The notes under the pieces were generated by a model. It was not told the DNA's origin and ran no database searches. It saw nothing but the letters and a program-made list of their open reading frames with translations. The translations under genes and the position numbers were made by a program. Positions 50,685 through 60,040 of a stretch of 63,518 bases of DNA are shown piece by piece; within the stretch, counting starts at the first letter, position 1; each line of letters opens with the position of its first letter. Source of the stretch: JAGIBJ01 sp032119595 (GTDB lineage: Bacteria; Actinomycetota; Thermoleophilia; Solirubrobacterales; Solirubrobacteraceae); NCBI GenBank assembly GCA_032119595.1, contig JAUMBQ010000012.1:1-63518 (forward strand), written 5' to 3'.

Positions 50685-51476
50685 CTAGGCAGGCGCGCCG
50701 CTGCGGATGAAGGTCGGCTCGGTGGCGGTGGAGCGGTCGGGGTCGTAGGCGTAGCCGAGCTCCGTGAAATCGGGCAGCTTGCGCGGGCTGTGGATGCGCT
50801 CGCGCACGAGCCAGCCGGCCATAGCTCCGCGCGCCTTCTTGGCGAAGAACGAGATCACCTTCAGCTCACCCGGATCGGACTGTGGGGCGTCCAGGAAGCG
50901 CGGCGCGATCACCTTGACTCCCAGGGCCTTCGTGTCGACGACGCCGAAATACTCGTTGCTGGCGAGATTCAGGAGCACTGGTGGCCCAGGCGACTCAGCG
51001 AGATCCTCGGCGAGGAGCGTGGTGACGCGGTCTCGCCAGTAGGCGTAAAGCGAGTCTCCGGCTGGCGTGTCGAGTTTGGTGCCCATCTCCAAGCGGTACG
51101 GGGCGATGAGGTCCATGGGGCGCAAGACGCCGTAGAGCCCGGAGAGGATGCGAACGGTCTTCTGCGCCTCGGTGAAGTCGCGCTCCCCAAAGGTTCGGGC
51201 CTCCATGCCGGTGTAGACATCGCCAGCGAACGCGAGGACCGCAGGGCGCTCGCGCCCCGGCTCGAACGGGAGCGCAAAGGCGCGGAAGCGCTCCGCGTTG
51301 AGTCCGGCGAGCTCATCCGAGATCGACATCAGCTGCCCGATCTCGCCGGGTGTCAGGGCAGCGAGCTGATCGGCGAGGACCTCGGCGCCGTCCAAGAGAC
51401 GAGGCTGCGAGTGCTTCTTGGTCGGAAGCTTCGAGTCGAAATCAAGCGATTTGGCGGGCGACAGGACGGTCAGCAT
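50685..51476 (-). CDS. yaaA: YaaA family peroxide stress protein
   Basis: 263 residues from ATG 51476. YaaA/UPF0246 motifs are clear: MLTVLSPAKSLDF, FAGDVYTGMEA, SGLYGVLRPMDLIAPYRLEM, LLNLASNEYFGVV, VISFFAKKARGAMAGW and the C-terminal ELGYAYDPDRST. In Escherichia coli YaaA limits free iron during H2O2 stress and belongs to the OxyR regulon. It is cytosolic, about the usual 250-260 residues. It stands alone between unlike neighbours. Confidence 0.95.
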   Translation of the reverse strand: MLTVLSPAKSLDFDSKLPTKKHSQPRLLDGAEVLADQLAALTPGEIGQLMSISDELAGLNAERFRAFALPFEPGRERPAVLAFAGDVYTGMEARTFGERDFTEAQKTVRILSGLYGVLRPMDLIAPYRLEMGTKLDTPAGDSLYAYWRDRVTTLLAEDLAESPGPPVLLNLASNEYFGVVDTKALGVKVIAPRFLDAPQSDPGELKVISFFAKKARGAMAGWLVRERIHSPRKLPDFTELGYAYDPDRSTATEPTFIRSGAPA

Positions 51477-51547
51477 AGGCCCGACCGAGCCTATTGGCCC
51501 GCGAGGCCGGGGCGTCCACCTGTGCCCATCGAGGTATTACTGGAGCG

Positions 51548-52105
51548 ATGGCCAAGCTGATCTATTCCACCCTCGCGTCGCTCGACGGCTACAACGTCGA
51601 CGCGGACGGATCGTTTGACTGGGCCGCGCCCGACGACGAGGTGCACCGGTTCGTCAATGAACTCTCGCGGCCGATCGGCACGCTCCTGCTCGGCCGCGGG
51701 ATGTACGACGTTCTCGCGGTTTGGGACACGATGGAGCTGTCGTCCGAACCTGAGCCCATGCGGGACTTCCAGCGCATCTGGAAGGCCGCCGACAAGGTCG
51801 TCTATTCCCGGACGCTGCAGCCACCGCAGGCGCCGCGGACTCGTCTGGAGCGGGAGTTTGATCCCGAAGGTGTGCGCGCACTCAAGGCCACTGCCGACCG
51901 CGACCTCGGCATCGGTGGACCCAAGCTCGCAGCGCACGCCCTGCGCGCCGGGCTCGTCGACGAGCTTCAGCTCTTCCTCTCCCCCGTCATCGTCGGCGGG
52001 GGCAACCGCGCCCTGCCGGACGAACTACAACTCGGACTCCAGCTCCAGGCCGAGCGGCGGTTCGGCAACGGCACTGTCTATCTCCAGTACGGCACGAGCA
52101 CCTGA
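51548..52105 (+). CDS. DHFR/RibD C-terminal domain-type reductase
   Basis: 185 residues from ATG 51548, with TGGAGC upstream. Fits the RibD C-terminal/DHFR-like family: AKLIYSTLASLDGYNVDADG, LLLGRGMYDVLAVW, VVYSRTL, DLGIGGPKLAAHALRAGLVD (the NADPH-binding GG), ELQLFLSPVIVGGGNRALP. Members are cytosolic NADPH-dependent reductases or stress proteins of uncertain substrate, not true riboflavin enzymes. It starts 71 bp from divergent yaaA. Confidence 0.92.
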   Translation: MAKLIYSTLASLDGYNVDADGSFDWAAPDDEVHRFVNELSRPIGTLLLGRGMYDVLAVWDTMELSSEPEPMRDFQRIWKAADKVVYSRTLQPPQAPRTRLEREFDPEGVRALKATADRDLGIGGPKLAAHALRAGLVDELQLFLSPVIVGGGNRALPDELQLGLQLQAERRFGNGTVYLQYGTST

Positions 52106-52244
52106 GGAACGGCGCGACTGTCGCGGCGTTGACACAACCAGCGTCACGCTCATGGCAGACGTGCGGTCGGCCGCGCGCGATCGTTGAGTTCAGCGCAGCA
52201 CACCCGCCGCGCCGCACCCAGACGAACCAAGGCCAGGCCCACGC

Positions 52245-52484
52245 ATGTTCACCTTCACTCGCCGCTCCACCGCGCTCTCGATCATGGCGGCGGCCTCATT
52301 CGGTTCCGCGGTCTCGGCCTCGCCCGCAGCCGCCCAGAGCCCGACCGACTCGGCGATCATCGCCATCGCGCCAGCCACGCAGTACGGCCTCCTGCTCCCC
52401 GCGGTGCGGCCCGGGGAGCTGCTGCCGGCCGTTCAGCCTGGCCAGACTGCGCTGCTGCTTCCCGCCGTGCAAAAGGTGCGTTAA
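52245..52484 (+). CDS. Small secreted protein with repeated LLPAV motif
   Basis: 79 residues from ATG 52245. Signal peptide about 1-30 (…ASPAAAQSP). The mature 49 residues end with three copies of a Leu-Leu-Pro-Ala-Val unit separated by Arg/Gln-Pro-Gly (LLPAVRPGE, LLPAVQPGQ, LLPAVQKVR). The high GC and regular repeat are coding-like in just this frame. No homologue is recognised. The stop is 8 bp from the convergent fprB stop. It may be a surface peptide or bacteriocin-like. Confidence 0.65.
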   Translation: MFTFTRRSTALSIMAAASFGSAVSASPAAAQSPTDSAIIAIAPATQYGLLLPAVRPGELLPAVQPGQTALLLPAVQKVR

Positions 52485-52491
52485 CGAAGGG

Positions 52492-54003
52492 CTAGGGGGC
52501 CGCTCGATAGGCGTCAGGACGGCGCGCCACGAGCATCGTCGGCGACGGGCTCGACGGTCGCGTCCGCAGTCGTCCGGCGTTGTGGTCATCAACGAGGGTG
52601 GCGACCGTCTCCTGGGCGTCGCGCTTGTTGGTGCCGATGAAGCCGGTCGGGCCACGCTTGATCCACCCGGCGACATAGGTGCCCGGTATTGGCTGGGGCT
52701 CCCCTGCCGCGTCGCTGGTCATGAGGACGCGCCCCGCGTCGTTGGGCACGGTGCCGGTGGTCTCGTCGAACGGCAGCCCAGGCGCGGCGACGCCGCGATA
52801 GCCGATCGCGGTCAGCACGAGGCCGGCGCCGAGTGTGGTCGCCTCGCCGTTGCCTGAACTCGGCGCGACCTCAACGCCATCGACGTGGTCAAAGCCCACC
52901 ACCCGCTGCGGCGTAAGGCCGTATCTCAGGTGGATCGTGCGGCCCAGGCGGGGTTGCCCTGCGAGGCGGTGTAGCAGCTCCAGCTTCGGGTCTCCCTCGG
53001 GCCCTACGTCCGGGAGGTCGGCTTGGTCGACCGCGAGCGTCACACCCTCCGTCGCACTCAGACCGATTAGCTCAGGCAGCGTGAACGACGAGTACTCCGC
53101 GCCGCGACGGCCGACGATCACGACCTCCTCGACCCGGCTGGCTCGCAGCGCCTGGAGGGCGTGCGGGGCGATCTCGGTGTCGACGAGCGTCTCGGGATCG
53201 ACGGTGAGGATCCGGGCCACGTCCAGAGCGACGTTGCCGTTGCCGATCACGACCGCGCGCCGGTGCGAGAGGTCGAAGGAGCGACCAGCGAAGTCGGGGT
53301 GGCCGTTGTACCAGCCGACGAATTCGGTGGCCGAGGCGACGCCCCGCAAGTCCGCGCCGGGCACTTCGAGGCGGCGGTCGGAGATCGCGCCGATCGCGTA
53401 GATCACTGCGTGGTGGCGCTCGGCCAGCTCCGCGTGCGTTGTGTCGCGGCCGACCTCGACGCCGAGGCGCATCGTCAGTCGCGGGTGCGACCGGATGCGG
53501 TCGAGCTGACGGGTCACGCGTCTGGTCCGGCGGTGGTCCGGGGCCACGCCGCTGCGCACCAACCCATAGGGGCGGTCGAGTCGCTCGTACACGGTCACCC
53601 GCGCGCCCGGGATCGTGAGGAGCTCGTCGGCCGCGTACATCGCTGCCGGGCCCGATCCGACGATGGCCACGTCGAGTTCCGTGCCTGGTCCGAAGTCGCG
53701 CACACGGAGCCGCGGCGGTACCGGCGCGAGCGTCGGCCGCTTGGCCCGCGCTCGTTGGTGGTAGGCAGCGTTGATCTCCAGGAAGGCGAGCTCGGCCGGC
53801 TCAAGCGCGTGGGCGGGCTTGATCGCATCGACCGGGCACGCGCTCACGCACGCGCCGCAGTCCACGCAGGTGACCGGGTCGATGAACAGCATCTCCGCCA
53901 GCTCAAATGCCGGATCGTCGGGCGTCGGCTGGATGCAATTGACCGGGCACGCGTAGACGCACGAGCCGTCGCCGACGCACGATTGGGTGACCGCGTGTGG
54001 CAC
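52492..54003 (-). CDS. fprB: Ferredoxin/ferredoxin-NADP reductase fusion
   Basis: 503 residues from GTG 54003, four bases after the upstream stop. N-terminal 7Fe ferredoxin: Cys9-x5-Cys-x3-Cys-x3-Cys (SCVGDGSCVYACPVNC) and CVDCGACVSACPVDA. From about 105 it is an FNR of the adrenodoxin-reductase type: VAIVGSGPAAMYAADELL, RPYGLVRSGVAPDHRRT, VVIGNGNVALDVARIL (NADP site), TYVAGWIKRGPTGFIGTN. It is the FprB type of mycobacteria. It moves electrons between NADPH and ferredoxin and here probably feeds the adjacent AurF-like diiron oxygenase. Confidence 0.95.
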   Translation of the reverse strand: MPHAVTQSCVGDGSCVYACPVNCIQPTPDDPAFELAEMLFIDPVTCVDCGACVSACPVDAIKPAHALEPAELAFLEINAAYHQRARAKRPTLAPVPPRLRVRDFGPGTELDVAIVGSGPAAMYAADELLTIPGARVTVYERLDRPYGLVRSGVAPDHRRTRRVTRQLDRIRSHPRLTMRLGVEVGRDTTHAELAERHHAVIYAIGAISDRRLEVPGADLRGVASATEFVGWYNGHPDFAGRSFDLSHRRAVVIGNGNVALDVARILTVDPETLVDTEIAPHALQALRASRVEEVVIVGRRGAEYSSFTLPELIGLSATEGVTLAVDQADLPDVGPEGDPKLELLHRLAGQPRLGRTIHLRYGLTPQRVVGFDHVDGVEVAPSSGNGEATTLGAGLVLTAIGYRGVAAPGLPFDETTGTVPNDAGRVLMTSDAAGEPQPIPGTYVAGWIKRGPTGFIGTNKRDAQETVATLVDDHNAGRLRTRPSSPSPTMLVARRPDAYRAAP

Positions 54004-54007
54004 GAGG

Positions 54008-55036
54008 CTAGGCGGCGCGGCGCGAAGCGACGGCGGGTGCCGGCTCCTCGACGTAGAGCTCGGCGGTGCGCTGGGGCTCGCCGCGGTAGCGGCTCGCTTC
54101 GCCCGCGATGCCAAGGCGCTTCCACAGGCGACGGCTCACCCGATTCATCAGGCCGGTCTCCTGCGCGAGGGCGCGCATGTCGCCGAAGTACGAGGCCAGC
54201 GTCTCGCGCGACTTGGGTGAGTCCCAGAACGCCTCCTTGTAGACCTCCTTCGGGATCCCAAAGCGCTTGGCGAGCGACCTGGGCGGCGTCATGATCTCAC
54301 CCGCGAGCCAGCGCATCGCGATCGGGAAGACGAGCGAGAGCTGGAACCGCTGAAAGCGATTCGTGTGCTTGAGGCGCAGCTGCAGGAAAGCGACCGCGAA
54401 CGAGATGTGGCGAGCCTCCTCGGCGATGTGGATCTCCATCACCCGGTGCAGCGCTGGCGGCATTTCGAGCGAGCGAATCGCCTGCTTTTGGTAATGGTCG
54501 ATGGGCTCCTCGCCGCCCAGGATTCCGATCATCAGGACGACCGGATCGAAGCCTCCGAACAGGCCGAGGAACGGCAGCATGAGTCGGAAGTGCGGGCGCA
54601 TTCCGGGCACGTCGACGCCTGACCGGTTGAGCAGCTCCTGGAACATCTGGATGTGGTTGCACTCCTCGGTCATCTCGTGGAGGCAGTAGCGGAACTCCGG
54701 GGAGCCGTTCGGCAGTTCCACCGCGTAGTGCATGAGCCCACGGATCAGCGCGCTCTCAAAGGCGGCACCGACCTTGATGATGTTCAAGATCCGCCACTGG
54801 CCCAGCTCGATCTGCTTCTCGACCGGCAGCGACTGATACCAAGCGGTCGCGCCCAGCGGGTCGAAGTCTGCCGGGAGTATCCAGCGCGGGTCTTTGGGGT
54901 CGATCGCCATCTCCGGCGCGTCCCACTCGATGTCCTCGTACGGATCGAAGTGCACATGCACCGAGCCCTCGGAGAGGGTCTTCAGCATGGCGCGGTAGTC
55001 CTCGTCGAAGCTGTGCACGGGGGATGCGGCACTCAC
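54008..55036 (-). CDS. AurF-like diiron N-oxygenase family protein
   Basis: 342 residues from GTG 55036, with AAAGGACC upstream. Diiron ligands of the AurF family are visible: ESALIRGLMHYAVEL, LHEMTEECNHIQMF (Glu-x-x-x-x-His) and MEIHIAEEARHISFAVAFLQ. AurF oxidises aryl amines to nitro groups; relatives act on other amines or phenols, so the substrate here is unknown. It is cytosolic. It lies four bases upstream of fprB, an order also known from mycobacteria, so the fused ferredoxin-reductase is its likely electron donor. Confidence 0.9.
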   Translation of the reverse strand: MSAASPVHSFDEDYRAMLKTLSEGSVHVHFDPYEDIEWDAPEMAIDPKDPRWILPADFDPLGATAWYQSLPVEKQIELGQWRILNIIKVGAAFESALIRGLMHYAVELPNGSPEFRYCLHEMTEECNHIQMFQELLNRSGVDVPGMRPHFRLMLPFLGLFGGFDPVVLMIGILGGEEPIDHYQKQAIRSLEMPPALHRVMEIHIAEEARHISFAVAFLQLRLKHTNRFQRFQLSLVFPIAMRWLAGEIMTPPRSLAKRFGIPKEVYKEAFWDSPKSRETLASYFGDMRALAQETGLMNRVSRRLWKRLGIAGEASRYRGEPQRTAELYVEEPAPAVASRRAA

Positions 55037-55231
55037 AGCTGGGTCCTTTTGAAGCGAACTCGTCGGCTCAAGCGGGCTCGGCACCCGCCGCGACCGACCT
55101 AAGGTTTCACGAGCGTAACTTACAGAGCCGTCACCCGCGCCGGAAGGGTGCGTGGACGCCAAGACGAGCGCCGGCGGCATCAACGCCCGGAACGAGCCTC
55201 TCGCCACGAACTCCGAGGCGCGCGCAGCACG

Positions 55232-55855
55232 TTACGGCTGGGCGGGCGGCTCCCAGCCGTTTGCGACTCGGCGAGCGACATCGAGCACCGCCTCCAGGTC
55301 GGTGGATGCGTCGCTGGTTGGCCACCGACGCACCACGAGCTTGCTGACAAAGCTGTAGTCGTGCCAGACCACGATGAAGCGGCGGCGGCCGTCGGCAAGG
55401 TCATCCACTTGCGCCCAGGCACCCTGGGCGATTCCGGCGGGGCGCGTCACGATCGCGCTGCTGGACTCCTCCTCCGCGGGGATGCTGGCCGAGAACAGTG
55501 TGTCCGCCGACTGGTTGCGGGCGGGATCCACAAACGTGAACGTGGCCTGATGCCCGGTCGTGTCGTCTTTGAACGTGCAGCGCGCATGCGGCTTCTCGAC
55601 CGAGCGGCCGATCCTCGGCGTTCCGCCGACCAGCTCGTACGCCGCCCACTCCGGGAGTTCGCAGCCAGGTGGCAGCTGCGTGCTGACGACGACCATATCG
55701 CCCACCACCTCGACCTTGGTTAGGCCCGCGACGTGTCCCGGCGTGGTGTTTCGCGGCTTGGTTGGGGCTTCCCCCGCCTGCAATACCTTCACGCCGAACA
55801 GCACGCCTATCGCGAGCACGAGCGTCAGTGCGAGACTCGGAAGATAGGAGCGCAT
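55232..55855 (-). CDS. Membrane-anchored or secreted hypothetical protein
   Basis: 207 residues from ATG 55855. One N-terminal hydrophobic helix (LPSLALTLVLAIGVLFGVKV) acts as an anchor or uncleaved signal. The outside part is beta-rich with two Cys (PPGCELPEW; HARCTFKDD) and ends VANGWEPPAQP. There is no known domain. Its start is 71 bp from the divergent flavoprotein gene. Confidence 0.7.
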   Translation of the reverse strand: MRSYLPSLALTLVLAIGVLFGVKVLQAGEAPTKPRNTTPGHVAGLTKVEVVGDMVVVSTQLPPGCELPEWAAYELVGGTPRIGRSVEKPHARCTFKDDTTGHQATFTFVDPARNQSADTLFSASIPAEEESSSAIVTRPAGIAQGAWAQVDDLADGRRRFIVVWHDYSFVSKLVVRRWPTSDASTDLEAVLDVARRVANGWEPPAQP

Positions 55856-55926
55856 ACTTCCACGCTCGGCCACGAGCGCGGTCGCGCGAGGCGCACTCAG
55901 CGGATGAACCGGGTCACAATGCGGTC

Positions 55927-57105
55927 GTGCGCTCTCCCGACGTTGTGATCATCGGCGCCGGCGCTGCCGGCATGATGTGCGCCCTGACCGCCGCCGGGCG
56001 GGGGCGAAAGGTGCTGCTCCTTGAGCACGCCAACAAGGCGGGCAAGAAGATCCTCATGTCCGGAGGTGGCCGCTGCAACTTCACCAACATGTACGCGGAC
56101 GTCGAGAACTACTTCTCGCAGAACCCGCACTTCTTCAAGTCGGCCCTGGCCCGTTACAGCCCGTGGGACTTCATCGCGCTGGTCAACGAGCACGGCATTC
56201 CGTACCACGAGAAGAAGCTCGGCCAGCTGTTCTGCGACGAGAAGTCCAAGGCCATCCGCGACCTGCTGCTGGACGAGTGCGAACGGGCTGGCGTCGAGCT
56301 GCACCTGAACACTGCAGTGCGTGAGATCGACAAGACGGACGACGGCTACGCGCTCACCACCGACATTGGCCCGGTGACTACGTCGTCGGTGGTGATCGCA
56401 ACCGGCGGGCTGTCGATCCCGACCCTGGGTGCCACGGGCTTCGGCTACGACGTCGCTCGCGCGTTCGGCCACACGGTGCTCGAGACCCGCGCCGGCCTCG
56501 TGCCGTTCATCATCACCGACCAGCTCAAGGACCTGTGCAACGAGCTGTCGGGCACGTCGGTGGACTGCGCGGTCAGCTGCAACGGACAGAGCTTCCGCGA
56601 GAACATCCTGTTCACCCACCGCGGCCTCAGCGGCCCGGCCATCCTGCAGATCTCCTCGTTCTGGCAGCTTGGCGACGCTGTGACGATCAACCTGCTGCCG
56701 GACCTCGACGCCCTGGAGTGGCTGCAGGGCGAGCAGGCCGCGCGCCCCAACAGCGAGCTCAGGACGGTGCTTGGCGAGGTCTTCTCCAAGAAGATGGCCG
56801 GCCTCCTGGCCGACTACTGGTTCGCGTCCAGGCCGATGAAGCAATACACGCCCGCTCAGCTACGAGAGATTGCCGAGACGCTCGGCGCGTGGCAGGTCGT
56901 GCCGGCCGGCACCGAGGGCTACCGCACCGCCGAGGTCACCCTTGGTGGCGTCGACACCCGCGAAGTGTCGTCCAAGACCATGGAATCGCTGAAGAGCCCG
57001 GGGTTGTACTTCATCGGGGAGGTCCTCGACGTCACCGGCCACCTGGGCGGCTTCAACTTCCAGTGGGCCTGGGCGTCAGGCCACGCGGCGGCTCAGTACG
57101 TGTGA
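55927..57105 (+). CDS. HI0933/YhiN (BaiN)-family flavoprotein
   Basis: 392 residues from GTG 55927. FAD-binding GAGAAG in VVIIGAGAAGMMCALTAAGR; family signature KAGKKILMSGGGRCNFTNMY; then KSKAIRDLLLDECERAG, SSVVIATGGLSIPTLGATG, VLFTHRGLSGPAIL, and a C-terminal YFIGEVLDVTGHLGGFNFQW. This set is typical of the HI0933/BaiN family, cytosolic flavoproteins that reduce activated double bonds; the native role in most bacteria is unknown. The length is normal. It starts 71 bp from the divergent gene. Confidence 0.93.
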   Translation: MRSPDVVIIGAGAAGMMCALTAAGRGRKVLLLEHANKAGKKILMSGGGRCNFTNMYADVENYFSQNPHFFKSALARYSPWDFIALVNEHGIPYHEKKLGQLFCDEKSKAIRDLLLDECERAGVELHLNTAVREIDKTDDGYALTTDIGPVTTSSVVIATGGLSIPTLGATGFGYDVARAFGHTVLETRAGLVPFIITDQLKDLCNELSGTSVDCAVSCNGQSFRENILFTHRGLSGPAILQISSFWQLGDAVTINLLPDLDALEWLQGEQAARPNSELRTVLGEVFSKKMAGLLADYWFASRPMKQYTPAQLREIAETLGAWQVVPAGTEGYRTAEVTLGGVDTREVSSKTMESLKSPGLYFIGEVLDVTGHLGGFNFQWAWASGHAAAQYV

Positions 57106-57179
57106 GCGCGGCCCGCGTGTCTTCCCGGATGACCGGACGTCTGTTGGACCGGCACTGAGATCTCCTCAGCGGCCCAGGT

Positions 57180-59990
57180 GTGCTGCCGAATACCGGTCCA
57201 ATGGTTCGCCCGATTACCGCTGCGCTCTGGCTGATGCTGGCCGGCACCGCAGCCTTGGTATGGCTTACCGGCACCGAGGGCCTTAGCGCCGCGAGCTGCG
57301 CGTGGGGAGTCGTCCTGCTCGCCGCAATCGCCTGGCGTCTTCCTCGCGAAGATCTCCCTCGCTCCGACTCCTTGCTCTGCGGTCTCTTTGGCGTGGCGAA
57401 CCTCCTCTGGCTCATCGGCGACACGCTCGCGGCCAGTGGCGTCGTTCCCATCGACTCGGCGGGCCTGAACGCGGTCGACGGCTTCACGGTTGCTGGCATC
57501 GTGGCGTTCTGCGTGGTGATCGCTTGGGTCGGCAAGGTCCGCGGGCGGTGGCCGGACTGGACCCGCCAGGTCGATGGCGTGGTCTTTGCTGCAGCGTTGT
57601 TTGCTCCGCTGTGGTTCGTCGTCATCGCGCCGCAAGGCGCGCCGACCGCACTCGTGGTCTGGGGTCTCGGGGTGCTGGCGTTGCTCGGGTTCGGTGCGAC
57701 GTACGTGGTCGGGGGAGGCACCTGGAACACGCCCGCGATCCTGCTCGCGCTCGGCGTCGTCGGCAACATCGCCCTTGACCTCGCGTTCCGGGTCAGCGAT
57801 CCCGGTGGCGAGTCGCCTTCAGCCCGTCACGGCGTCGGATTCGTGCTTTGGACGTTCGCCGCGCTTCACCCACAGTTCCTCGACGTGCTGGCCCGCGGCA
57901 ACCGCCCCGATGGGGTGCCTCACGAGGTACGAGTGTGGTTCCTCCCCGCCTCTGTTGCGCTACCGATCGCCGTATTGGCCACCGCGTATGTGCAAGGCAG
58001 CCCGCCGCCGTCGTCGTTTGTAGCGGTTGCGTTGGGGGTGACCGCGGCGCTCGTCGCGATGCGCACGACGCTCGAGCGTCAGACGGGCGGCGACTCGTGG
58101 CACGTCTCCCTGATGATTGCGACCTCAACGCTCGTCGCCGGCCTTGCGGCGGTGGGCCTTGCCATCGCCGGCCAGTCGGCCCAGCGCGCCGATCTCCGTG
58201 CCGACCGAGTCGCGGCGACCATTCCAGCGATTCTTCAGCTCGACGAACTTCTGCTCGAGGCCACGTCGGGCCCGCCGGGTGGGGCCGACTCCGGCCGTGT
58301 GAACTGGGACGCGGCGATCACCAGGCTGAGCTCCGAACTCGCCGCCGTTGCTGTTCCGTCCGTGGGCCTCGTTGAGGCCTACCGGGCGCGTGGCGACGAC
58401 ACGATCGCGGGACGCCGCCGCGCCGATCTTGCCGTCGGCGGCACGGTCGCCAGCACCTACGACCGGCTGCTGAGCTCCGTCGAGCTCTCCGCGACCAGCG
58501 CGCGGGCGGCGGCCCGGTCCGCCGCTACTCGAGCCCGCGTGCTGAACGTCGCGGTTCTCCTCGGCACCTTGAGCCTGATCACCATGCTGCTGGTGCGCTT
58601 CAGCTTCTCCGGCCGGCGCGTCGCCGTCACGCGCCGTGAGCGTCAAGACGCGCTCACCGGTCTCCCCAACCGAGCGGCCTTGGAGCATCGCCTTCGGAGC
58701 AGCGCCGCCAATCCGGGTGTCGTGCCGGAGCAGGCGCTCGTGTTGCTCGACCTCGATGACTTCAAGTCGGTCAACGATGTCCACGGCCATGCCGATGGCG
58801 ACGCGCTGCTACGCGCGGTCGCAGACCGTCTCGATGGCCTCATCCGTGGCGACGAGCTGCTGAACCGCGTCGATGGCGATGCGTTCGCCGTGCTGATCGA
58901 GGGATCGGGGCTTGCCGACGAGGCCGTTGGCGTCGCGCAGCGCATGACCATGGCGCTCGCTGAGCCCTTCCAGGTCAACGGTGCCCTGGCCCTCGTGGAG
59001 GGGTCGATTGGGATCGCGTTCACTCGGGCCGGTGACGTCGCGGGCGGTGACGACGCCGCATTTGCCCTCCTGCGCGACGCCGAACTCGCGATGTACGAAG
59101 CCAAGCGCCAGCGGGGAACGTCGATTGAGTACTTCGCGCCTGAACTCCACGCCAGTGCGCGCGACCGGCTGGAACTCACGGCCGACCTGCGACGTGCGAT
59201 CGAGCACGACGAGCTTCACCTCGTGTACCAGCCGATCATCGACCTGAAGACCAAGCGGGCGCTGGGATACGAGGCCCTCGCCCGGTGGAATCACCCCGAG
59301 CGGGGACTCCTGTCGCCCGCCGAGTTCATCCCGCTCGCCGAGGCGACGGGCCTGATCGTGCCGCTTGGCGGATGGGCCTTGCGGGAGGCATGCCGCCAGG
59401 CACGGGTGTGGCAGGAGGGATGGGCCGATCGGCGCTACATCTCCGTGAACGTGGCCGGCCAGCAGCTCGCGGCCGGAGTCCTTCCGGATCAGGTGCGTGA
59501 AGCCCTGGCCGCGTCTGGGTTGCCCGCCGAGCAGCTCCTGCTGGAGGTGACGGAGTCCTCGCTGATCGAGAACATCGACTCGACCCTTGCTCAGATGGCC
59601 GAGGTGAAGGCCCTCGGTGCACGGTTTGCACTCGACGACTTCGGCACCGGCTACTCCTCGCTCTCCTACCTCAGACAGTTCCGCGTCGACGTCGTCAAGG
59701 TCGACAAGGCATTCATCGACGACGTCATCGAAGCCGACGGCAGTTCGCTGGTCGAGGCCATCGTGCACATGGCATCCAGTCTGCGGATGAAGGTTGTCGC
59801 CGAAGGTATCGAGGCCGACCAGCAAGCCGACGAACTCTGCCGTCTCGGCTGCGACTTCGGTCAAGGGTTCCGCTTCTCGCGCCCGCTCGCGGCCAGCGAC
59901 GTCATGAGCGCACCGGTGGTTTTCGGCACGCCGCGCTCCCCCGCTCCACCTCTGCGCATCACGCACTCCGACGAGTCGCGCGTCGCCTAG
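57180..59990 (+). CDS. Membrane GGDEF-EAL protein with degenerate GGDEF
   Basis: 936 residues (GTG 57180; ATG 57201 also possible). About nine membrane helices at 10-340, a helical extracytoplasmic segment (about 345-455), a further helix near 462-482, then GGDEF (about 490-650) and EAL (about 660-910). The GGDEF signature is replaced by VDGDA (564-568), so the cyclase is likely inactive; upstream LDLDDFKSVND is kept. EAL is intact: YEALARW (698-700), NVAGQQL, EVTES, DDFGTGYSS, KVDKAFI, EGIE. It probably breaks down c-di-GMP under membrane sensing. It ends before the hairpin at 60041. Confidence 0.93.
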   Translation: MLPNTGPMVRPITAALWLMLAGTAALVWLTGTEGLSAASCAWGVVLLAAIAWRLPREDLPRSDSLLCGLFGVANLLWLIGDTLAASGVVPIDSAGLNAVDGFTVAGIVAFCVVIAWVGKVRGRWPDWTRQVDGVVFAAALFAPLWFVVIAPQGAPTALVVWGLGVLALLGFGATYVVGGGTWNTPAILLALGVVGNIALDLAFRVSDPGGESPSARHGVGFVLWTFAALHPQFLDVLARGNRPDGVPHEVRVWFLPASVALPIAVLATAYVQGSPPPSSFVAVALGVTAALVAMRTTLERQTGGDSWHVSLMIATSTLVAGLAAVGLAIAGQSAQRADLRADRVAATIPAILQLDELLLEATSGPPGGADSGRVNWDAAITRLSSELAAVAVPSVGLVEAYRARGDDTIAGRRRADLAVGGTVASTYDRLLSSVELSATSARAAARSAATRARVLNVAVLLGTLSLITMLLVRFSFSGRRVAVTRRERQDALTGLPNRAALEHRLRSSAANPGVVPEQALVLLDLDDFKSVNDVHGHADGDALLRAVADRLDGLIRGDELLNRVDGDAFAVLIEGSGLADEAVGVAQRMTMALAEPFQVNGALALVEGSIGIAFTRAGDVAGGDDAAFALLRDAELAMYEAKRQRGTSIEYFAPELHASARDRLELTADLRRAIEHDELHLVYQPIIDLKTKRALGYEALARWNHPERGLLSPAEFIPLAEATGLIVPLGGWALREACRQARVWQEGWADRRYISVNVAGQQLAAGVLPDQVREALAASGLPAEQLLLEVTESSLIENIDSTLAQMAEVKALGARFALDDFGTGYSSLSYLRQFRVDVVKVDKAFIDDVIEADGSSLVEAIVHMASSLRMKVVAEGIEADQQADELCRLGCDFGQGFRFSRPLAASDVMSAPVVFGTPRSPAPPLRITHSDESRVA

Positions 59991-60040
59991 CGCGTCGTCC
60001 TTGGCTCGCGGGCCCGGGAGATCCCGATCGCACCGGGAAA

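Noticed and set aside
52161..54294. Long plus-strand open frames opposite fprB and the AurF-like gene
   Set aside because: No domain pattern; shadows of conserved minus-strand genes.
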